Positions 18,769-27,736 of a DNA stretch of 64,000 nucleotides are shown here, piece by piece. Where the stretch lies: assembly GCF_016458275.1 (NCBI RefSeq), contig NZ_JAEMHM010000012.1, forward strand, positions 1-64,000, in the 5' to 3' direction. A program made the position numbers and the translations under genes. Below the pieces are notes generated by a model, which saw only the letters and a list, made by a program, of their open reading frames with translations, had not been told where the DNA came from and ran no database searches. Every line of letters starts with the position of its first letter. Within the stretch, counting starts at the first letter, position 1. This stretch comes from Geomesophilobacter sediminis. GTDB lineage: Bacteria; Desulfobacterota; Desulfuromonadia; Geobacterales; Geobacteraceae.

Positions 18769-19115
18769 TCCAGTGCTCCTTTTTTCCAGACGTATACGTA
18801 TCCAACAAAGAGAATGACGATGAAGACCCCCATCTCGATCAGCCCGAAGGTGCCGAGACGCTTGAAGAGGACCGCCCAGGGGTAAAGGAACACGGCCTCG
18901 ATGTCGAACAGGATGAAGAGCATCGCGATCAGGTAGAACTTGATCGAGAAGCGTTCGCGGGCGGTGCCTACCGGCTCACAGCCGCACTCGTAGGGCTGGA
19001 GCTTCACCTTCGACGGCTTTTTCTGGCCGATCAGCGACGAAAAAACCACCGACCCAAGGCCAAAGAGACAGGCTATGACCACCAGTACCAAGATTGGCAG
19101 ATACGCACCAAGCAT
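18759..19115 (-). CDS. nuoA: NADH-quinone oxidoreductase subunit A
   Basis: First gene of the operon: a 118-residue subunit with three trans-membrane helices. The conserved loop after the first helix ([11 protein letters not shown]) contains the Cys of the NuoA TMH1-2 loop near the quinone site. A good RBS (GGGAGGAT) precedes ATG 19115. The sigma-70-type promoter and palindrome upstream should control the whole operon. Confidence 0.96.
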   Translation of the reverse strand: MLGAYLPILVLVVIACLFGLGSVVFSSLIGQKKPSKVKLQPYECGCEPVGTARERFSIKFYLIAMLFILFDIEAVFLYPWAVLFKRLGTFGLIEMGVFIVILFVGYVYVWKKGALEWE

Positions 19116-19244
19116 CCTATCCTCCCTACTTACCTGTTTGTTGTTTTATCGTTATGGGCGCACAAATATGCGATATACCGCGCACTTCTTCCCTTGCCGC
19201 CCTGCTCAAAGCTCTATCTCCGAGTACCGCGCGCTCAAAAAAAA

Positions 19245-19257
19245 GTATACTGTATAC
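19245..19257. promoter_or_regulatory. 13-bp palindrome GTATACTGTATAC downstream of the nuo promoter
   Basis: GTATAC-T-GTATAC is a perfect inverted repeat around one base. It lies about 8-20 nt downstream of the expected nuo transcription start, a position suited to a repressor. A 12/13 match (GTATACTGTATTC) lies at 21425-21437 upstream of the F0 operon. It is a candidate operator; no regulator is identified. Confidence 0.5.
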
Positions 19258-19271
19258 AACATAGCGACGCG

Positions 19272-19300
19272 AAATTATTTCATTTGGGTTTCTTTGTCAA
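19272..19300 (-). promoter_or_regulatory. Sigma-70-type promoter of the nuo operon
   Basis: On the minus strand TTGACA (19300-19295) and TAATTT (19277-19272) are separated by 17 bp, about 160 bp upstream of nuoA. The surrounding sequence is AT-rich compared with the core genome. Confidence 0.7.
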
Positions 19301-19412
19301 GGAGAAAATTTTTTAATGTTAGAAAAAACTTCTGCGCCAAGTGCCGATAAAAACTACAACATTGTTTTAAAATCGGCAGTGGACGGAATGCCCGATGAAA
19401 GCCTATTATCCC

Positions 19413-19441
19413 TTGACAGGCACGGCTCAGCCGTGCTACCA
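19413..19441 (+). promoter_or_regulatory. Possible hemL promoter with embedded palindrome
   Basis: TTGACA (19413-19418) is followed by GCACGGC-TCA-GCCGTGC (19420-19436), a perfect 7-bp inverted repeat filling the spacer. The -10 region (TACCAA) is poor, so this may need an activator or be a hairpin only. It is 50-75 bp upstream of hemL. The rest of 19116-19489 holds the nuo promoter and no gene. Confidence 0.35.
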
Positions 19442-19489
19442 ACGGCCAGTTTTTGCCGATATTTATTCTGTAGTTAGGAGAGTCCCGTT

Positions 19490-20773
19490 ATGAACTTCAG
19501 TCGCTCCACTTCGCTTTTCCAGAAAGCCCAGCAGTCCATCCCGGGCGGCGTGAACAGTCCGGTGCGCGCCTTCCGCTCGGTGGGCGCCGATCCCCTCTTC
19601 ATCACCAAGGCGGCCGGTCCGCGCATCTTTGATGAGGACGGCAACTCCTTTATTGATTATGTCGGCTCCTGGGGGCCGATGATCGTCGGCCACTGCCACC
19701 CCAAGGTCGTCGAGGCGATCAAGAAGACCGCCGAGAGCGGCTGCAGCTTCGGCGCCCCCACCGAACTGGAAATCACCCTCGCCGAAATGGTCATCGCGGC
19801 GGTCCCCTCCATCGAGATGGTCCGCATGGTGAGCTCCGGGACCGAGGCGACCATGAGCGCCATCCGGCTGGCCCGCGGCTACACCGGCCGGGACAACATC
19901 CTTAAATTCTCCGGCTGCTACCACGGCCATTCCGATGCGCTGCTGGTCAAGGCCGGCTCCGGCGCCGCCACCTTCGGCGTCCCCGACTCCCCCGGCGTCC
20001 CCGCCGACTTCGCCCGCCACACCCTGACCGCCCGCTACAACGACCTCGACTCGGTCCGCGAGCTGGTCGCCGCCAACCAGGGGACCGTCGCCTGCATCAT
20101 CGTCGAGCCGGTCGCCGGCAACATGGGGACCGTCCCCCCCAACCCCGGGTTCCTCGAAGGGCTGCGCGAGATCTGCACCCAGGAGGGGATCGTCCTCATC
20201 TTCGACGAGGTCATGTCCGGCTTCCGCGTCGCCTACGGCGGGGCCCAGGAAGTCTACGGGGTCACCCCCGACATGACCACGCTGGGCAAGATCATCGGCG
20301 GCGGCCTTCCGGTTGGGGCCTTCGGCGGCAAGAAGGAGATCATGAGCCTCCTCTCCCCGGCGGGCGGCGTCTACCAGGCGGGCACCCTCTCCGGCAACCC
20401 GCTCGCGATGACCGCGGGGATCGAAACCCTGAAGCTCCTCCAGGCGCCCGGCTTCTACCAGCAGCTGGAAGAAAAGAGCAAGGCACTGGCCGAAGGGATC
20501 GCCAAGGCGGCCAAGGACGCCGGTTTCCCGATCTACTCGACCCGGGTCGGCTCCATGTTCTGCGCCTTCTTCTCGAAAAACCCGGTCTACGACTGGGATA
20601 CCGCGGCGGCCTGCGACACCCAGGCCTTCGCCAAGTACTTCAAGGCGATGCTCCAGGAAGGGATCTACCTGGCCCCTTCCCAGTTCGAGACCGCCTTTGT
20701 CGGCGCCACCCACGGCGACCAGGAGATCGAAGCGACCATCGCCGCCGCGGCGAAGTGCTTCAAAGGGCTGTAA
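19490..20773 (+). CDS. hemL: Glutamate-1-semialdehyde 2,1-aminomutase
   Basis: A PLP enzyme (427 residues) that converts glutamate-1-semialdehyde to 5-aminolevulinate in the C5 haem pathway, in the cytoplasm. [11 protein letters not shown] near the N-terminus, [13 protein letters not shown], and the PLP-lysine segment [19 protein letters not shown] are all intact, and the length is exactly that of the family. The RBS TTAGGAG precedes ATG 19490. It is divergent from nuoA, an arrangement also known in Geobacter sulfurreducens; haem supply for abundant cytochromes is an evident need in this group. Confidence 0.98.
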   Translation: MNFSRSTSLFQKAQQSIPGGVNSPVRAFRSVGADPLFITKAAGPRIFDEDGNSFIDYVGSWGPMIVGHCHPKVVEAIKKTAESGCSFGAPTELEITLAEMVIAAVPSIEMVRMVSSGTEATMSAIRLARGYTGRDNILKFSGCYHGHSDALLVKAGSGAATFGVPDSPGVPADFARHTLTARYNDLDSVRELVAANQGTVACIIVEPVAGNMGTVPPNPGFLEGLREICTQEGIVLIFDEVMSGFRVAYGGAQEVYGVTPDMTTLGKIIGGGLPVGAFGGKKEIMSLLSPAGGVYQAGTLSGNPLAMTAGIETLKLLQAPGFYQQLEEKSKALAEGIAKAAKDAGFPIYSTRVGSMFCAFFSKNPVYDWDTAAACDTQAFAKYFKAMLQEGIYLAPSQFETAFVGATHGDQEIEATIAAAAKCFKGL

Positions 20774-20898
20774 AACCCCGGGGGTCCGGGGTCGGGGATC
20801 GGGGGTCGGGGAAATACCTGGCCCCCGTTTTCTTTTGGGTCCCTGCCGCTCGACAGCGTCACCGTGCCGGTAACGTTGTCAGCGTGAGCGAAACCGTA

Positions 20899-20933
20899 GG
20901 TTGCGTTGCACGGCTTTACCGTGAAACGCAACC
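20899..20933. repeat. Nested palindrome (GGTTGCGTT...AACGCAACC)
   Basis: GGTTGCGTT (20899-20907) pairs with AACGCAACC (20925-20933), and inside it CACGG pairs with CCGTG. The sequence resembles the TAGGTTGCGTT-type repeats seen widely in bacterial genomes. A degenerate partner (GTCGCGTTTC...GCAACGCGAC) follows within 60 bp. No protein-coding signal is present between 20774 and 21577. Confidence 0.75.
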
Positions 20934-21043
20934 GCATCCGCTTTGCCGCAAGCGTCGCGTTTCATTCCGCAACGCGACCTGCCGGCTTGGGTGAGGGCGC
21001 AGCATGCTCCGCCCGTCAGATCGACACGTGATGGCACAAAAAT

Positions 21044-21086
21044 GCGCCGCTCCCCGCTCCGGGGAGGGGCGCTGGTGTTTTTTAGG
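21044..21086 (+). terminator. Terminator-like hairpin between hemL and the F0 operon
   Basis: GCGCC and CTCCCC pair with GGGGAG and GGCGC around a short loop, followed after a few bases by a run of six T. It lies 270 bp past hemL, after the repeat, and could end the hemL transcript. Confidence 0.55.
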
Positions 21087-21421
21087 GATTGCTGCCGCAA
21101 GAAGATTCGCCCGCCAGCAGGCGCCGACGGACGATTCGTGTAACCATTTGAAAATTTAGTGGATTTTTCTTTTAATGGCAAGAGAAATCTGTCACAGGGC
21201 TTGCGGCGGTCAAAACGACCGCCTCGGAGATGATCGTCTGCTTCAGAGGCAAGACCTATACTCGGTAAATTTGGAACGGGGCGTGCAATAAGATATATAT
21301 AGTCTTTTTTGTCCCGTTAACGCAACCGACCGATTGCATTACCGGCACCGGGGACATCCCGGACTGCTCAGCAGCAGGGGAGCTCGACCAAACAGCGACC
21401 GGTGTAATAAAAGATGGCCCG

Positions 21422-21449
21422 GCGGTATACTGTATTCGGCGTATACCGC
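21422..21449. promoter_or_regulatory. Inverted repeat with GTATAC half-sites upstream of the F0 operon
   Basis: GCGGTATAC (21422-21430) and GTATACCGC (21441-21449) are perfect 9-bp arms with a 10-bp spacer. The left half also reads GTATACTGTATTC, a 12/13 match to the palindrome at the nuo promoter. It lies 54 bp upstream of the F0 -35 box, a typical activator position. Confidence 0.5.
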
Positions 21450-21502
21450 GCTCTTACGCGGCCGTTCAATGACTTAAAAGAGTGTCTCTGCGGACAAAAG
21501 CG

Positions 21503-21532
21503 TTGACAGCGTTGTGGGGACTGTGCTATCTA
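21503..21532 (+). promoter_or_regulatory. Sigma-70-type promoter of the F0 operon
   Basis: TTGACA (21503-21508) and CTATCT (21526-21531) are spaced by 17 bp; TATCTA at 18 bp is the alternative. The expected start lies about 40 nt before the GTG of the first gene. Confidence 0.7.
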
Positions 21533-21577
21533 GCCTTGTTTTCTTCCGTCCGTTTACGACGGGTGAGAGGAGAGCGT

Positions 21578-21823
21578 GTGGACCAAGAGAAAAAAGACCT
21601 GTTAAAGACGCTGGGCAATGTCTCGACCATCGGGATATCCTTTGCCGTCGCGATCGCCATAGGGATCTACCTGGGGCTCAAGCTGGACGCCTGGCTGGGA
21701 ACCAAGCCCTGGTGCTTCTTTATCTTCATGTTCTTCGGTATTGTGGCCGGCTTCCGCAACATCTTCATTCTGGCCGGGAAAGACTTACGCAATGGCGGGG
21801 ACGACAAGGATAAACGAGGATAA
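21578..21823 (+). CDS. AtpZ/AtpI-family ATP synthase accessory protein
   Basis: An 81-residue protein with two trans-membrane helices (IGISFAVAIAIGIYLGLKLDAWLG and PWCFFIFMFFGIVAGFRNIFIL) and charged ends, typical of AtpZ-like proteins. Family members help assemble the c-ring or move divalent cations for the ATP synthase. I chose GTG 21578, which has a purine-rich RBS (GAGAGGAGAG), over farther upstream starts that would precede the promoter. It overlaps the next gene by 32 bp. Confidence 0.8.
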   Translation: MDQEKKDLLKTLGNVSTIGISFAVAIAIGIYLGLKLDAWLGTKPWCFFIFMFFGIVAGFRNIFILAGKDLRNGGDDKDKRG

Positions 21824-22181
21824 CATCTACGGCCGCCTGCTCCAGTGGAGCGGCTGGATGACCTTGGGCCTGGCCGTTTTGGGCCTGCTGATCTTCTCGG
21901 TCCGCTTCGGGCTTTCGGTCCTGGCCGGGGGAATCCTCGCTACGGCGAATTTCTATAGAATGCGGCAGGGGCTGGAGGCGATCCTCAACATCCAGCCGGC
22001 CAACCCGTCGCGTTACGCGTTCCTTAAGTACCTGGGGCGCATCGCGGTCATGGCGATCCTTCTCTACGTCCTGATCGTCTACCTGAAGGCCGATCTGTTC
22101 GGACTGCTGCTCGGGCTTTCGGTCCTCGTGATCAACGTCATTTTATTTTCTATATTCCTGTCCACCCGCAAAGGAGGCTAG
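21792..22181 (+). CDS. atpI: ATP synthase subunit I
   Basis: A 129-residue protein with four hydrophobic helices and the ATP synthase I layout: pairs of helices around a short basic loop ([13 protein letters not shown]). It ends [11 protein letters not shown] 21792 is inside the end of atpZ, so the two are coupled; atpB begins 5 bp after the stop. In studied bacteria AtpI aids c-ring assembly. Confidence 0.8.
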   Translation: MAGTTRINEDNIYGRLLQWSGWMTLGLAVLGLLIFSVRFGLSVLAGGILATANFYRMRQGLEAILNIQPANPSRYAFLKYLGRIAVMAILLYVLIVYLKADLFGLLLGLSVLVINVILFSIFLSTRKGG

Positions 22182-22186
22182 CTGCA

Positions 22187-22876
22187 ATGGTTCATCCGTA
22201 CCTTTTCCTGCATTTCTTCCGCGAAATCCTCGCACCCCTCGGAATTTCCGAAGCCGGCGCGGACGCCGTGGTTTACACCTGGCTGATCATCATTGCGCTG
22301 ATCCTCGTCTCCCTGGCTGCCACCAAGCGGATGGCTGCGGTCCCCTCCGGGATGCAGAACTTCATGGAAGTCGTCATCGGCGGCATCGAGAACATGCTGG
22401 TCGAGACCATGGGCGAGCACGGCCGCCCGTTCTTCCCGCTCATCGCGACCCTGGCCATCTTCATCCTGGTTTCCAACCTGATCGGCCTGGTCCCGGGCTT
22501 CTTCCCGCCGACCGCCAACATCAACACCACCGCCGCCTGCGCCGTGGTCGTCTTCGTGATGACCCACGTTGTCGGGGTGAAAGAGCACGGCTTCGGGTAC
22601 ATCAAGCACTTCCTCGGACCCATCATGTGGCTGGCACCGATGATGTTCTTCATCGAGGTGATCGGTCACTTCAGCCGCGTGATCTCCCTCACCCTGCGTC
22701 TCTTCGGCAACATGAACGGCCACGAGCTCGTTCTCATCATCTTCTTCGGGCTGGCTCCGTTCCTGGTGCCGCTGCCGATGATGCTGATGGGCGTGCTGGT
22801 TTCCTTCATCCAGGCATTCGTCTTCATGCTCCTGGCCATGATCTACATCCAGGGTTCGCTGGAGCACGCGCACTAG
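22187..22876 (+). CDS. atpB: ATP synthase F0 subunit a
   Basis: A 229-residue stator subunit that forms the proton half-channels against the c-ring. The essential arginine lies in [18 protein letters not shown] and the last-helix segment [20 protein letters not shown] is conserved. The length fits the shorter bacterial forms. It is followed after 128 bp by atpE. Confidence 0.97.
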   Translation: MVHPYLFLHFFREILAPLGISEAGADAVVYTWLIIIALILVSLAATKRMAAVPSGMQNFMEVVIGGIENMLVETMGEHGRPFFPLIATLAIFILVSNLIGLVPGFFPPTANINTTAACAVVVFVMTHVVGVKEHGFGYIKHFLGPIMWLAPMMFFIEVIGHFSRVISLTLRLFGNMNGHELVLIIFFGLAPFLVPLPMMLMGVLVSFIQAFVFMLLAMIYIQGSLEHAH

Positions 22877-23004
22877 GCTGAAGTTCCGCGGAGTCACTTC
22901 GGTCAGGGACCTAAGGGACACCAGGGAATCAAGGGACTACGACAATTCGAAGAATTACCATTCCTATACTATTTAGGAAATAAAACCCACAGAAGGAGAA
23001 GAAA

Positions 23005-23280
23005 ATGAGCTTTTTTACCATGTGTGTTCTCGCAGCCGGCATCGGCATGGCCCTCGGTACCCTCGGCACTGGCATCGGCCAGGGTCTCGCGGTTAAATCC
23101 GCTGTTGAAGGCGTTTCCCGCAACCCGGGCGCTTCCGGCAAAATCCTGACCACCATGATGATCGGTCTGGCCATGATCGAGTCCCTCGCGATCTACGCCC
23201 TGGTCGTCTGCCTCATCATCCTGTTCGCTAACCCGTACAAGGATGTTGCTCTCGAACTCGCTAAAACCGTCGCTAAGTAA
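23005..23280 (+). CDS. atpE: ATP synthase F0 subunit c
   Basis: A 91-residue hairpin of two helices that forms the rotor ring. Helix 1 has the glycine pattern GTLGTGIGQG, the loop is EGVSRNPGASGK, and helix 2 carries the ion-binding glutamate in GLAMIESLAIYALV. Serine follows the glutamate, and a Gln is present in helix 1, both features also seen in Na+-binding rings, though Leu replaces the usual Thr that follows. A strong RBS (AGAAGGAGAAG) fits the need for many c copies. Confidence 0.97.
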   Translation: MSFFTMCVLAAGIGMALGTLGTGIGQGLAVKSAVEGVSRNPGASGKILTTMMIGLAMIESLAIYALVVCLIILFANPYKDVALELAKTVAK

Positions 23281-23308
23281 TTTCAGTTTCGGTTTTCGAT
23301 GTAATGTA

Positions 23309-23339
23309 AGGGTCCGCTTCGGCGGGCCCTTTTTTTTTG
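23309..23339 (+). terminator. Terminator of the F0 operon
   Basis: GGGTCCGC and GGCGGGCCC form a GC-rich stem around TTC, followed by a run of nine T, 30 bp after atpE. Confidence 0.93.
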
Positions 23340-23497
23340 GCCACGGCTCTGAGGGGCTCAAGGGACGCCAAGGCCCCAAAACGAGGGTGCGTGCCTACCC
23401 GCTGGGAGCACCATTCCCGGCGCGATCAACCCCACCACCCTGCCCCGATACTTCATGCAGTTGACAATATGTCGGCGTCTGTGAAATAGTCGTTCTC

Positions 23498-24220
23498 ATG
23501 AAACTCATAGCCGACCTGCATACTCACACGCTTGCCTCAGGGCACGCCTACTCTACCGTCAACGAACTCGCCCAGGCCGCCGCGGCCAAAAACCTCCTCG
23601 CGCTCGGCATCTCGGACCACGGCCCGGCCATGCCCGGGGGGCCGCACCGCTACCACTTCTGCGCCATGCGCTTCATTCCCAAAGAAATCGCCGGGGTCCG
23701 GATTTTGCGCGGCATCGAGGCGAACATCATCGATCCCACCGGCAGGCTTGACCTTGCCATCGGCGACATGACTCACCTGGACTACGTCATCGCGGGCATC
23801 CACGACCATTGCGGTTTTCCCGAAGGGGCGGACGGGAACATCGATCTCAACACCAGGGCGCTGCTCGCCGCCATGGAGCACCCGCGGGTAAAGTACATCT
23901 CGCACCCCGGGAACCCGGAATTCCCGGTTCATTACCGCCAGATTGTCGAGGCCGCCAAGGCTACCGGCACCGCGCTGGAGATCAACAACTCTTCGCTGGG
24001 CCTGAGCCGGGTGGGGAGCGCCGGGAATTGCCTGAAGATCGCACGCCTCTGCGCCGAAATCGGCGCTCCGGTCGCCATCGGAAGCGACGCTCACATCGCG
24101 CAGGGGGTCGGGGTGTTCGAGGATGCGCTGAAACTGGTTCGTGATGCGGGGATTGCCGAGGAACAGGTGATCAATTCTTCCCTGGAGAGGTTGCTGGGGT
24201 TTCTCGGGCTGGAGGCGTAA
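23498..24220 (+). CDS. PHP-domain phosphatase/hydrolase (YcdX-like)
   Basis: A 240-residue metal-dependent hydrolase of the PHP superfamily. Metal ligands are visible in order: DLHTHT at the N-terminus, SDHGP, a Glu in RGIEANI, HDH in AGIHDHCGF, SHPGNP, and the final SDAH. The lack of fused domains fits stand-alone YcdX-like phosphatases rather than polymerase PHP domains. The substrate is unknown; histidinol phosphatase activity is possible but not shown by context. Confidence 0.88.
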   Translation: MKLIADLHTHTLASGHAYSTVNELAQAAAAKNLLALGISDHGPAMPGGPHRYHFCAMRFIPKEIAGVRILRGIEANIIDPTGRLDLAIGDMTHLDYVIAGIHDHCGFPEGADGNIDLNTRALLAAMEHPRVKYISHPGNPEFPVHYRQIVEAAKATGTALEINNSSLGLSRVGSAGNCLKIARLCAEIGAPVAIGSDAHIAQGVGVFEDALKLVRDAGIAEEQVINSSLERLLGFLGLEA

Positions 24221-24252
24221 TTCGCCCTTGGGATGGGGTCCGGGCAGTCGTT

Positions 24253-24292
24253 GAAAGGGGGACGGGCACCATCGGTGTCGGTCCCCCTTTTC
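24253..24292 (+). terminator. Terminator after the PHP gene
   Basis: AAAGGGGGAC (24254-24263) pairs with GTCCCCCTTT (24281-24290), with an inner GACACC-type pairing and a T run. The arms resemble the GGGGGAC...GTCCCC repeats of the nuo spacers, suggesting the terminator was recruited from a repeat. Confidence 0.75.
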
Positions 24293-24388
24293 TTTGGTCG
24301 AAAATGAGCTCATTCCAGCGCTTCGCTCGCTGATCGCGCCAGGAATGGCGCTCCCACAGGTTAGGCAAGGGTCCCCCGAGTTACGGGT

Positions 24389-25297
24389 CTACCGTCGCGC
24401 CATCGACCGCGCCAAAACCAATAACCCCGCAAAGAGAAGAGGAATTCCGCTGAGAGCCAGCGGAGACAGCCGCTCCCCAAGGAGCAAAACCCCGAGCAGT
24501 GCTGCGGTGAGCGGTTCGACCAGGGAGAGGGTGACGGCAGTGGCAACGGGTACGGTGCGCAGCCCGGTCGCAAATAACCAGTAGGAGAGCGCGGTGACGA
24601 GTACGCCCAGGTAGAGGACGACCCCGATCCCGCTGGGCGCCGCGACCCAGCGCAGGTCGGAAAGGAAAAGCAAGGGCAGAAGTAGGATGGCTCCTATACT
24701 AAATACGACCGCCATGACCGCGTCGGGGGTGCGTCCGGGCAAAAGGCCTTTGAGGAGCATGGTATATCCGGCGTAGGATGCACCAGCTCCGAGGGCGAGA
24801 AGGATCCCGAAGGGATTCACCGAGATGCCGCCGCCTCCACCGGCCAGCAAACCACAGCCGACCAAGGCCAACAAGGTAGCGACTCCCCAACTGCGCCCGG
24901 GCCGCTCGCCACGAAACAGGTAACCAAGGATTCCGGCGATGATCGGCGAACTTCCGATCCCCACCAAGGTTCCCACCGCCACCCCGGTCAGCCGGACCGC
25001 CGAGAAGAAGCAGATCTGGTAACAGGCTACCCCGGCCCCGGCCATAAACGTGGTTGCCACCGGCCAGCGCCCGCGGCCAAAGCCGCCCCGGTATAAAGCC
25101 GGCAGCAACAACACGATGCTTCCCACCAGCAGCCGCAGCGGTCCGATGGTAAGCGGTCCGGCGCCGGCCGGCGCCAAGGCCTGGGTCGTGCCGGTGGTTC
25201 CCCAGAGCATTCCCGCGGCGAGCACGAAGAACGCCCCGGTCAGATTTGGCCGGGGCGCTTCTTTTGCGTAAAGGGGAGACGTCGTCGGTGGTGCCAT
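24389..25297 (-). CDS. EamA/DMT-family permease
   Basis: A 302-residue inner-membrane transporter with ten predicted helices in two EamA repeats; each begins with the typical GMLWGTTGTTQALAP or AGASYAGYTMLL pattern. Family members export amino acids or metabolites; the substrate here cannot be read from sequence. ATG 25297 is chosen over longer starts because the frame upstream runs into prfC; the gap to the prfC stop is 8 bp, so the two are probably co-transcribed. Confidence 0.85.
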   Translation of the reverse strand: MAPPTTSPLYAKEAPRPNLTGAFFVLAAGMLWGTTGTTQALAPAGAGPLTIGPLRLLVGSIVLLLPALYRGGFGRGRWPVATTFMAGAGVACYQICFFSAVRLTGVAVGTLVGIGSSPIIAGILGYLFRGERPGRSWGVATLLALVGCGLLAGGGGGISVNPFGILLALGAGASYAGYTMLLKGLLPGRTPDAVMAVVFSIGAILLLPLLFLSDLRWVAAPSGIGVVLYLGVLVTALSYWLFATGLRTVPVATAVTLSLVEPLTAALLGVLLLGERLSPLALSGIPLLFAGLLVLARSMARR

Positions 25298-25305
25298 AGG
25301 GGTTG

Positions 25306-26889
25306 CTAGCTGTGCTCGCGGGTGGCGTGGAATTCCAGGTCCTTCCAGTTTTCCATGGTGTTGTCGAGGCGCCACTGGCTCCCGGCCAGGTAGGCGAGTT
25401 TCCCTTCCCCGTCGGTATAACAGGCCATCGCCTCTTTCTTCTGGAATTCGTCGAGTTGCTTCCGGTCGCCGGTGACCCAGCGTGCCGTGACGTAGGAAAC
25501 CGGCTCGTAGACGGCCTTGACACCGTATTCGTTTTCCAGCCGGTTCATGACCACGTCGAACTGCAGCATGCCGACCGCGCCGACGATCCAGTCGGCGCCC
25601 ATGAGGGGCCGGAAGACCTGGGTGGTCCCTTCTTCGGCGAGCTGCACCAGCCCTTTTTCCAGCGCCTTGGATTTCAGCGGGTTCAGGATGCGCACCTTGC
25701 GGAAGTGTTCCGGGGCGAAGTTCGGGATCCCGGTGTATTTGAGGTCCTCGCCTTGGGTGAAGGTATCGCCGATCTTGATGGTCCCGTGGTTGTGGATGCC
25801 GATGATGTCGCCGGCATAGGCCACGTCGACGTTGGTGCGGTCCTGGGCCATGAAGATGGTGGCGTTGGCGATCTGGACCTCGCGGCCCAGGCGGATGTGC
25901 TTCACCTTCATGCCACGCACGAACTTGCCGGAGCAGATGCGGAAAAAGGCGATCCGGTCCCGGTGCGCCGGGTCCATGTTCGCCTGGATCTTGAAGGTGA
26001 ACCCGGTGAACGGCTCCTCGTACGGGGAGACGGTGCGGGTCGCGGTCTCGCGCGGCAGCGGCGACGGAGCGTTGTCGACGAAGGAGTCGAGCAGTTGTTG
26101 CACCCCGAAGGTGTTGATCGCCGAGCCGAAGAAGACCGGGGTCTGCAGGCCGGCGAGGTAAGCCTCCTGATCGAACGGGTGCGCCGCCCCTTCCAGAAGC
26201 TCCACGTCGGCACGCAGCTCATCGACCTGGCTCCCGAGCAGTTCGTCCAGGCGCGGGTCGTCGAGCCCCTTGACGGTGATGACTTCCCCTACCCCGCGGT
26301 CCGCCTCGGGATCGTAGAAGGTGATCTCCTTGGTATAGAGGTGGTAGGTACCGCGGAACCGTTTCCCCATCCCGATCGGCCAGGTCATCGGCGCGCATTG
26401 GATCTTGAGCGTGTTCTCGATATCGTCGAGCAGGTCGAGCGGCTCCCGCCCTTCACGGTCCAGCTTGTTGATAAAGGTCATGATCGGGGTGTGCCGCAGG
26501 CGGCAGACCTCGAGGAGCTTCTTGGTCTGGCTCTCGACCCCTTTCACGGAGTCGATGACCATGAGCACGGAGTCGACGGCGGTGAGGGTGCGGTAGGTGT
26601 CCTCGGAGAAGTCGTTGTGACCGGGGGTATCGAGAAGGTTGATCTCGAAATCGCGGTAGGTAAACTTCATGACCGACGAAGTTACCGAAATGCCGCGCTG
26701 TTTCTCCATCTCCATCCAGTCGCTCGTGGCATAGCGGGCGGATTTTCGGGCCCGGACCTCGCCGGCCTGCTGGATCGCGCCGCCGAAGAGCAAAAGCTTC
26801 TCGGTTATGGTGGTTTTACCCGCGTCCGGGTGACTGATGATGGCGAAAGTGCGCCGCTTTTCGATCTCCTGCTCGTTATACCTTTTCAA
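25306..26889 (-). CDS. prfC: Peptide chain release factor 3
   Basis: A 527-residue GTPase that recycles RF1/RF2 from the ribosome. The G motifs are clear: [16 protein letters not shown] (G1), TSSVMKF (G2), [14 protein letters not shown] (G3) and NKLDRE (G4). The length matches E. coli RF3 (529). The start is a TTG, fixed by GGAG seven bases upstream; the nearest upstream ATG is out of frame. Confidence 0.97.
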   Translation of the reverse strand: MKRYNEQEIEKRRTFAIISHPDAGKTTITEKLLLFGGAIQQAGEVRARKSARYATSDWMEMEKQRGISVTSSVMKFTYRDFEINLLDTPGHNDFSEDTYRTLTAVDSVLMVIDSVKGVESQTKKLLEVCRLRHTPIMTFINKLDREGREPLDLLDDIENTLKIQCAPMTWPIGMGKRFRGTYHLYTKEITFYDPEADRGVGEVITVKGLDDPRLDELLGSQVDELRADVELLEGAAHPFDQEAYLAGLQTPVFFGSAINTFGVQQLLDSFVDNAPSPLPRETATRTVSPYEEPFTGFTFKIQANMDPAHRDRIAFFRICSGKFVRGMKVKHIRLGREVQIANATIFMAQDRTNVDVAYAGDIIGIHNHGTIKIGDTFTQGEDLKYTGIPNFAPEHFRKVRILNPLKSKALEKGLVQLAEEGTTQVFRPLMGADWIVGAVGMLQFDVVMNRLENEYGVKAVYEPVSYVTARWVTGDRKQLDEFQKKEAMACYTDGEGKLAYLAGSQWRLDNTMENWKDLEFHATREHS

Positions 26890-26932
26890 CCTGGTACTCC
26901 ATGTTTCCGGATAAAGTTATGGACAAAAGAAA

Positions 26933-26953
26933 GGCGAAGATAGTATCTTCGCC
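26933..26953. promoter_or_regulatory. 21-bp perfect palindrome between prfC and the PilZ gene
   Basis: GGCGAAGATA-G-TATCTTCGCC is symmetrical about a single base, so it cannot fold as a normal hairpin and suits a dimeric DNA-binding protein. It lies 44 bp upstream of prfC and 66 bp upstream of the divergent PilZ gene. Confidence 0.5.
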
Positions 26954-27018
26954 AAGTCCTATCGAAGGATTTTTACACGCCCGCCAGTAAAAGGGCAACA
27001 TATTTTTCAGGTGGTGAC

Positions 27019-27732
27019 ATGAACGATCTTTATCAGCGCATCCAGATAAAAGGGGAAGAAAAGGATAGCGCTGAAATAGTAGAAATCCTCGCCAAGATGA
27101 AAGCGGGGAAGATTCCCAATGACCTCCGCTTCCTCAACTATTTCAAGGAAATCCCGGTCAGCTACGGTGCCGATCTCCTTACCGTCGAAACAGACTCGGC
27201 CGAGTTCGAGGTACACCAGGTCCAGGCCGTGGTGATGTCCACCGAAAAGGTGACGGTGATGAAAAGCGACGCCTTCCGGCGCGACGTCCTCGCCAACGTC
27301 ACCTACGTCAACATCGAGAAGTCCCGGATCGTCCTTTCCCGCTTCAGCTACGCGGTGGTGCGCGCCGACCGCCGGATGTCGGTCCGGGTGGCCCTGACCG
27401 ACGACGTGATCAAGGCCTCCTTCACCTCGCGCAACGGCGAGATCAGCGGCACCCTCAATGACATGTCGCTGACCGGCGTTTCCATCTCGGTGCCGTCCGT
27501 CCCCAACTTTTCGCCCAGCGAGGTCGGGATCGTCACCGTCTCTCTTCCGGTCGGGACGCTCACCCTCCCCGCGACGCTTCTCAAGGTGACCGACGACCCC
27601 GAAGCATCCCGGGTCGCCTTCCAGATCGAACCGGACCGCGACACCGAAAACCTGATCTCCCGGTTCATCGTTCAGCGCCAGGTGGAGATCATCAAGGAGC
27701 TCAAGGAGCACCCCGGGCTCCATCTCCCCTGA
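27019..27732 (+). CDS. PilZ-domain c-di-GMP-binding protein
   Basis: A 237-residue cytoplasmic protein. The C-terminal half is a PilZ domain with both ligand motifs: RADRRMSVRV (RxxxR, about residues 115-124) and NDMSLTGVS (D/NxSxxG, about 151-159). The N-terminal 100 residues form an YcgR-N-like beta domain without known ligand. Such proteins tune motility or surface attachment on c-di-GMP binding. The gene is 4 bp from tatD. The start has an RBS-like GGTGG upstream. Confidence 0.88.
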   Translation: MNDLYQRIQIKGEEKDSAEIVEILAKMKAGKIPNDLRFLNYFKEIPVSYGADLLTVETDSAEFEVHQVQAVVMSTEKVTVMKSDAFRRDVLANVTYVNIEKSRIVLSRFSYAVVRADRRMSVRVALTDDVIKASFTSRNGEISGTLNDMSLTGVSISVPSVPNFSPSEVGIVTVSLPVGTLTLPATLLKVTDDPEASRVAFQIEPDRDTENLISRFIVQRQVEIIKELKEHPGLHLP

Positions 27733-27736
27733 AGCC

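Noticed and set aside
20755-21181. Three overlapping short frames after hemL
   Set aside because: They translate palindromic repeats and lack RBS or codon bias.
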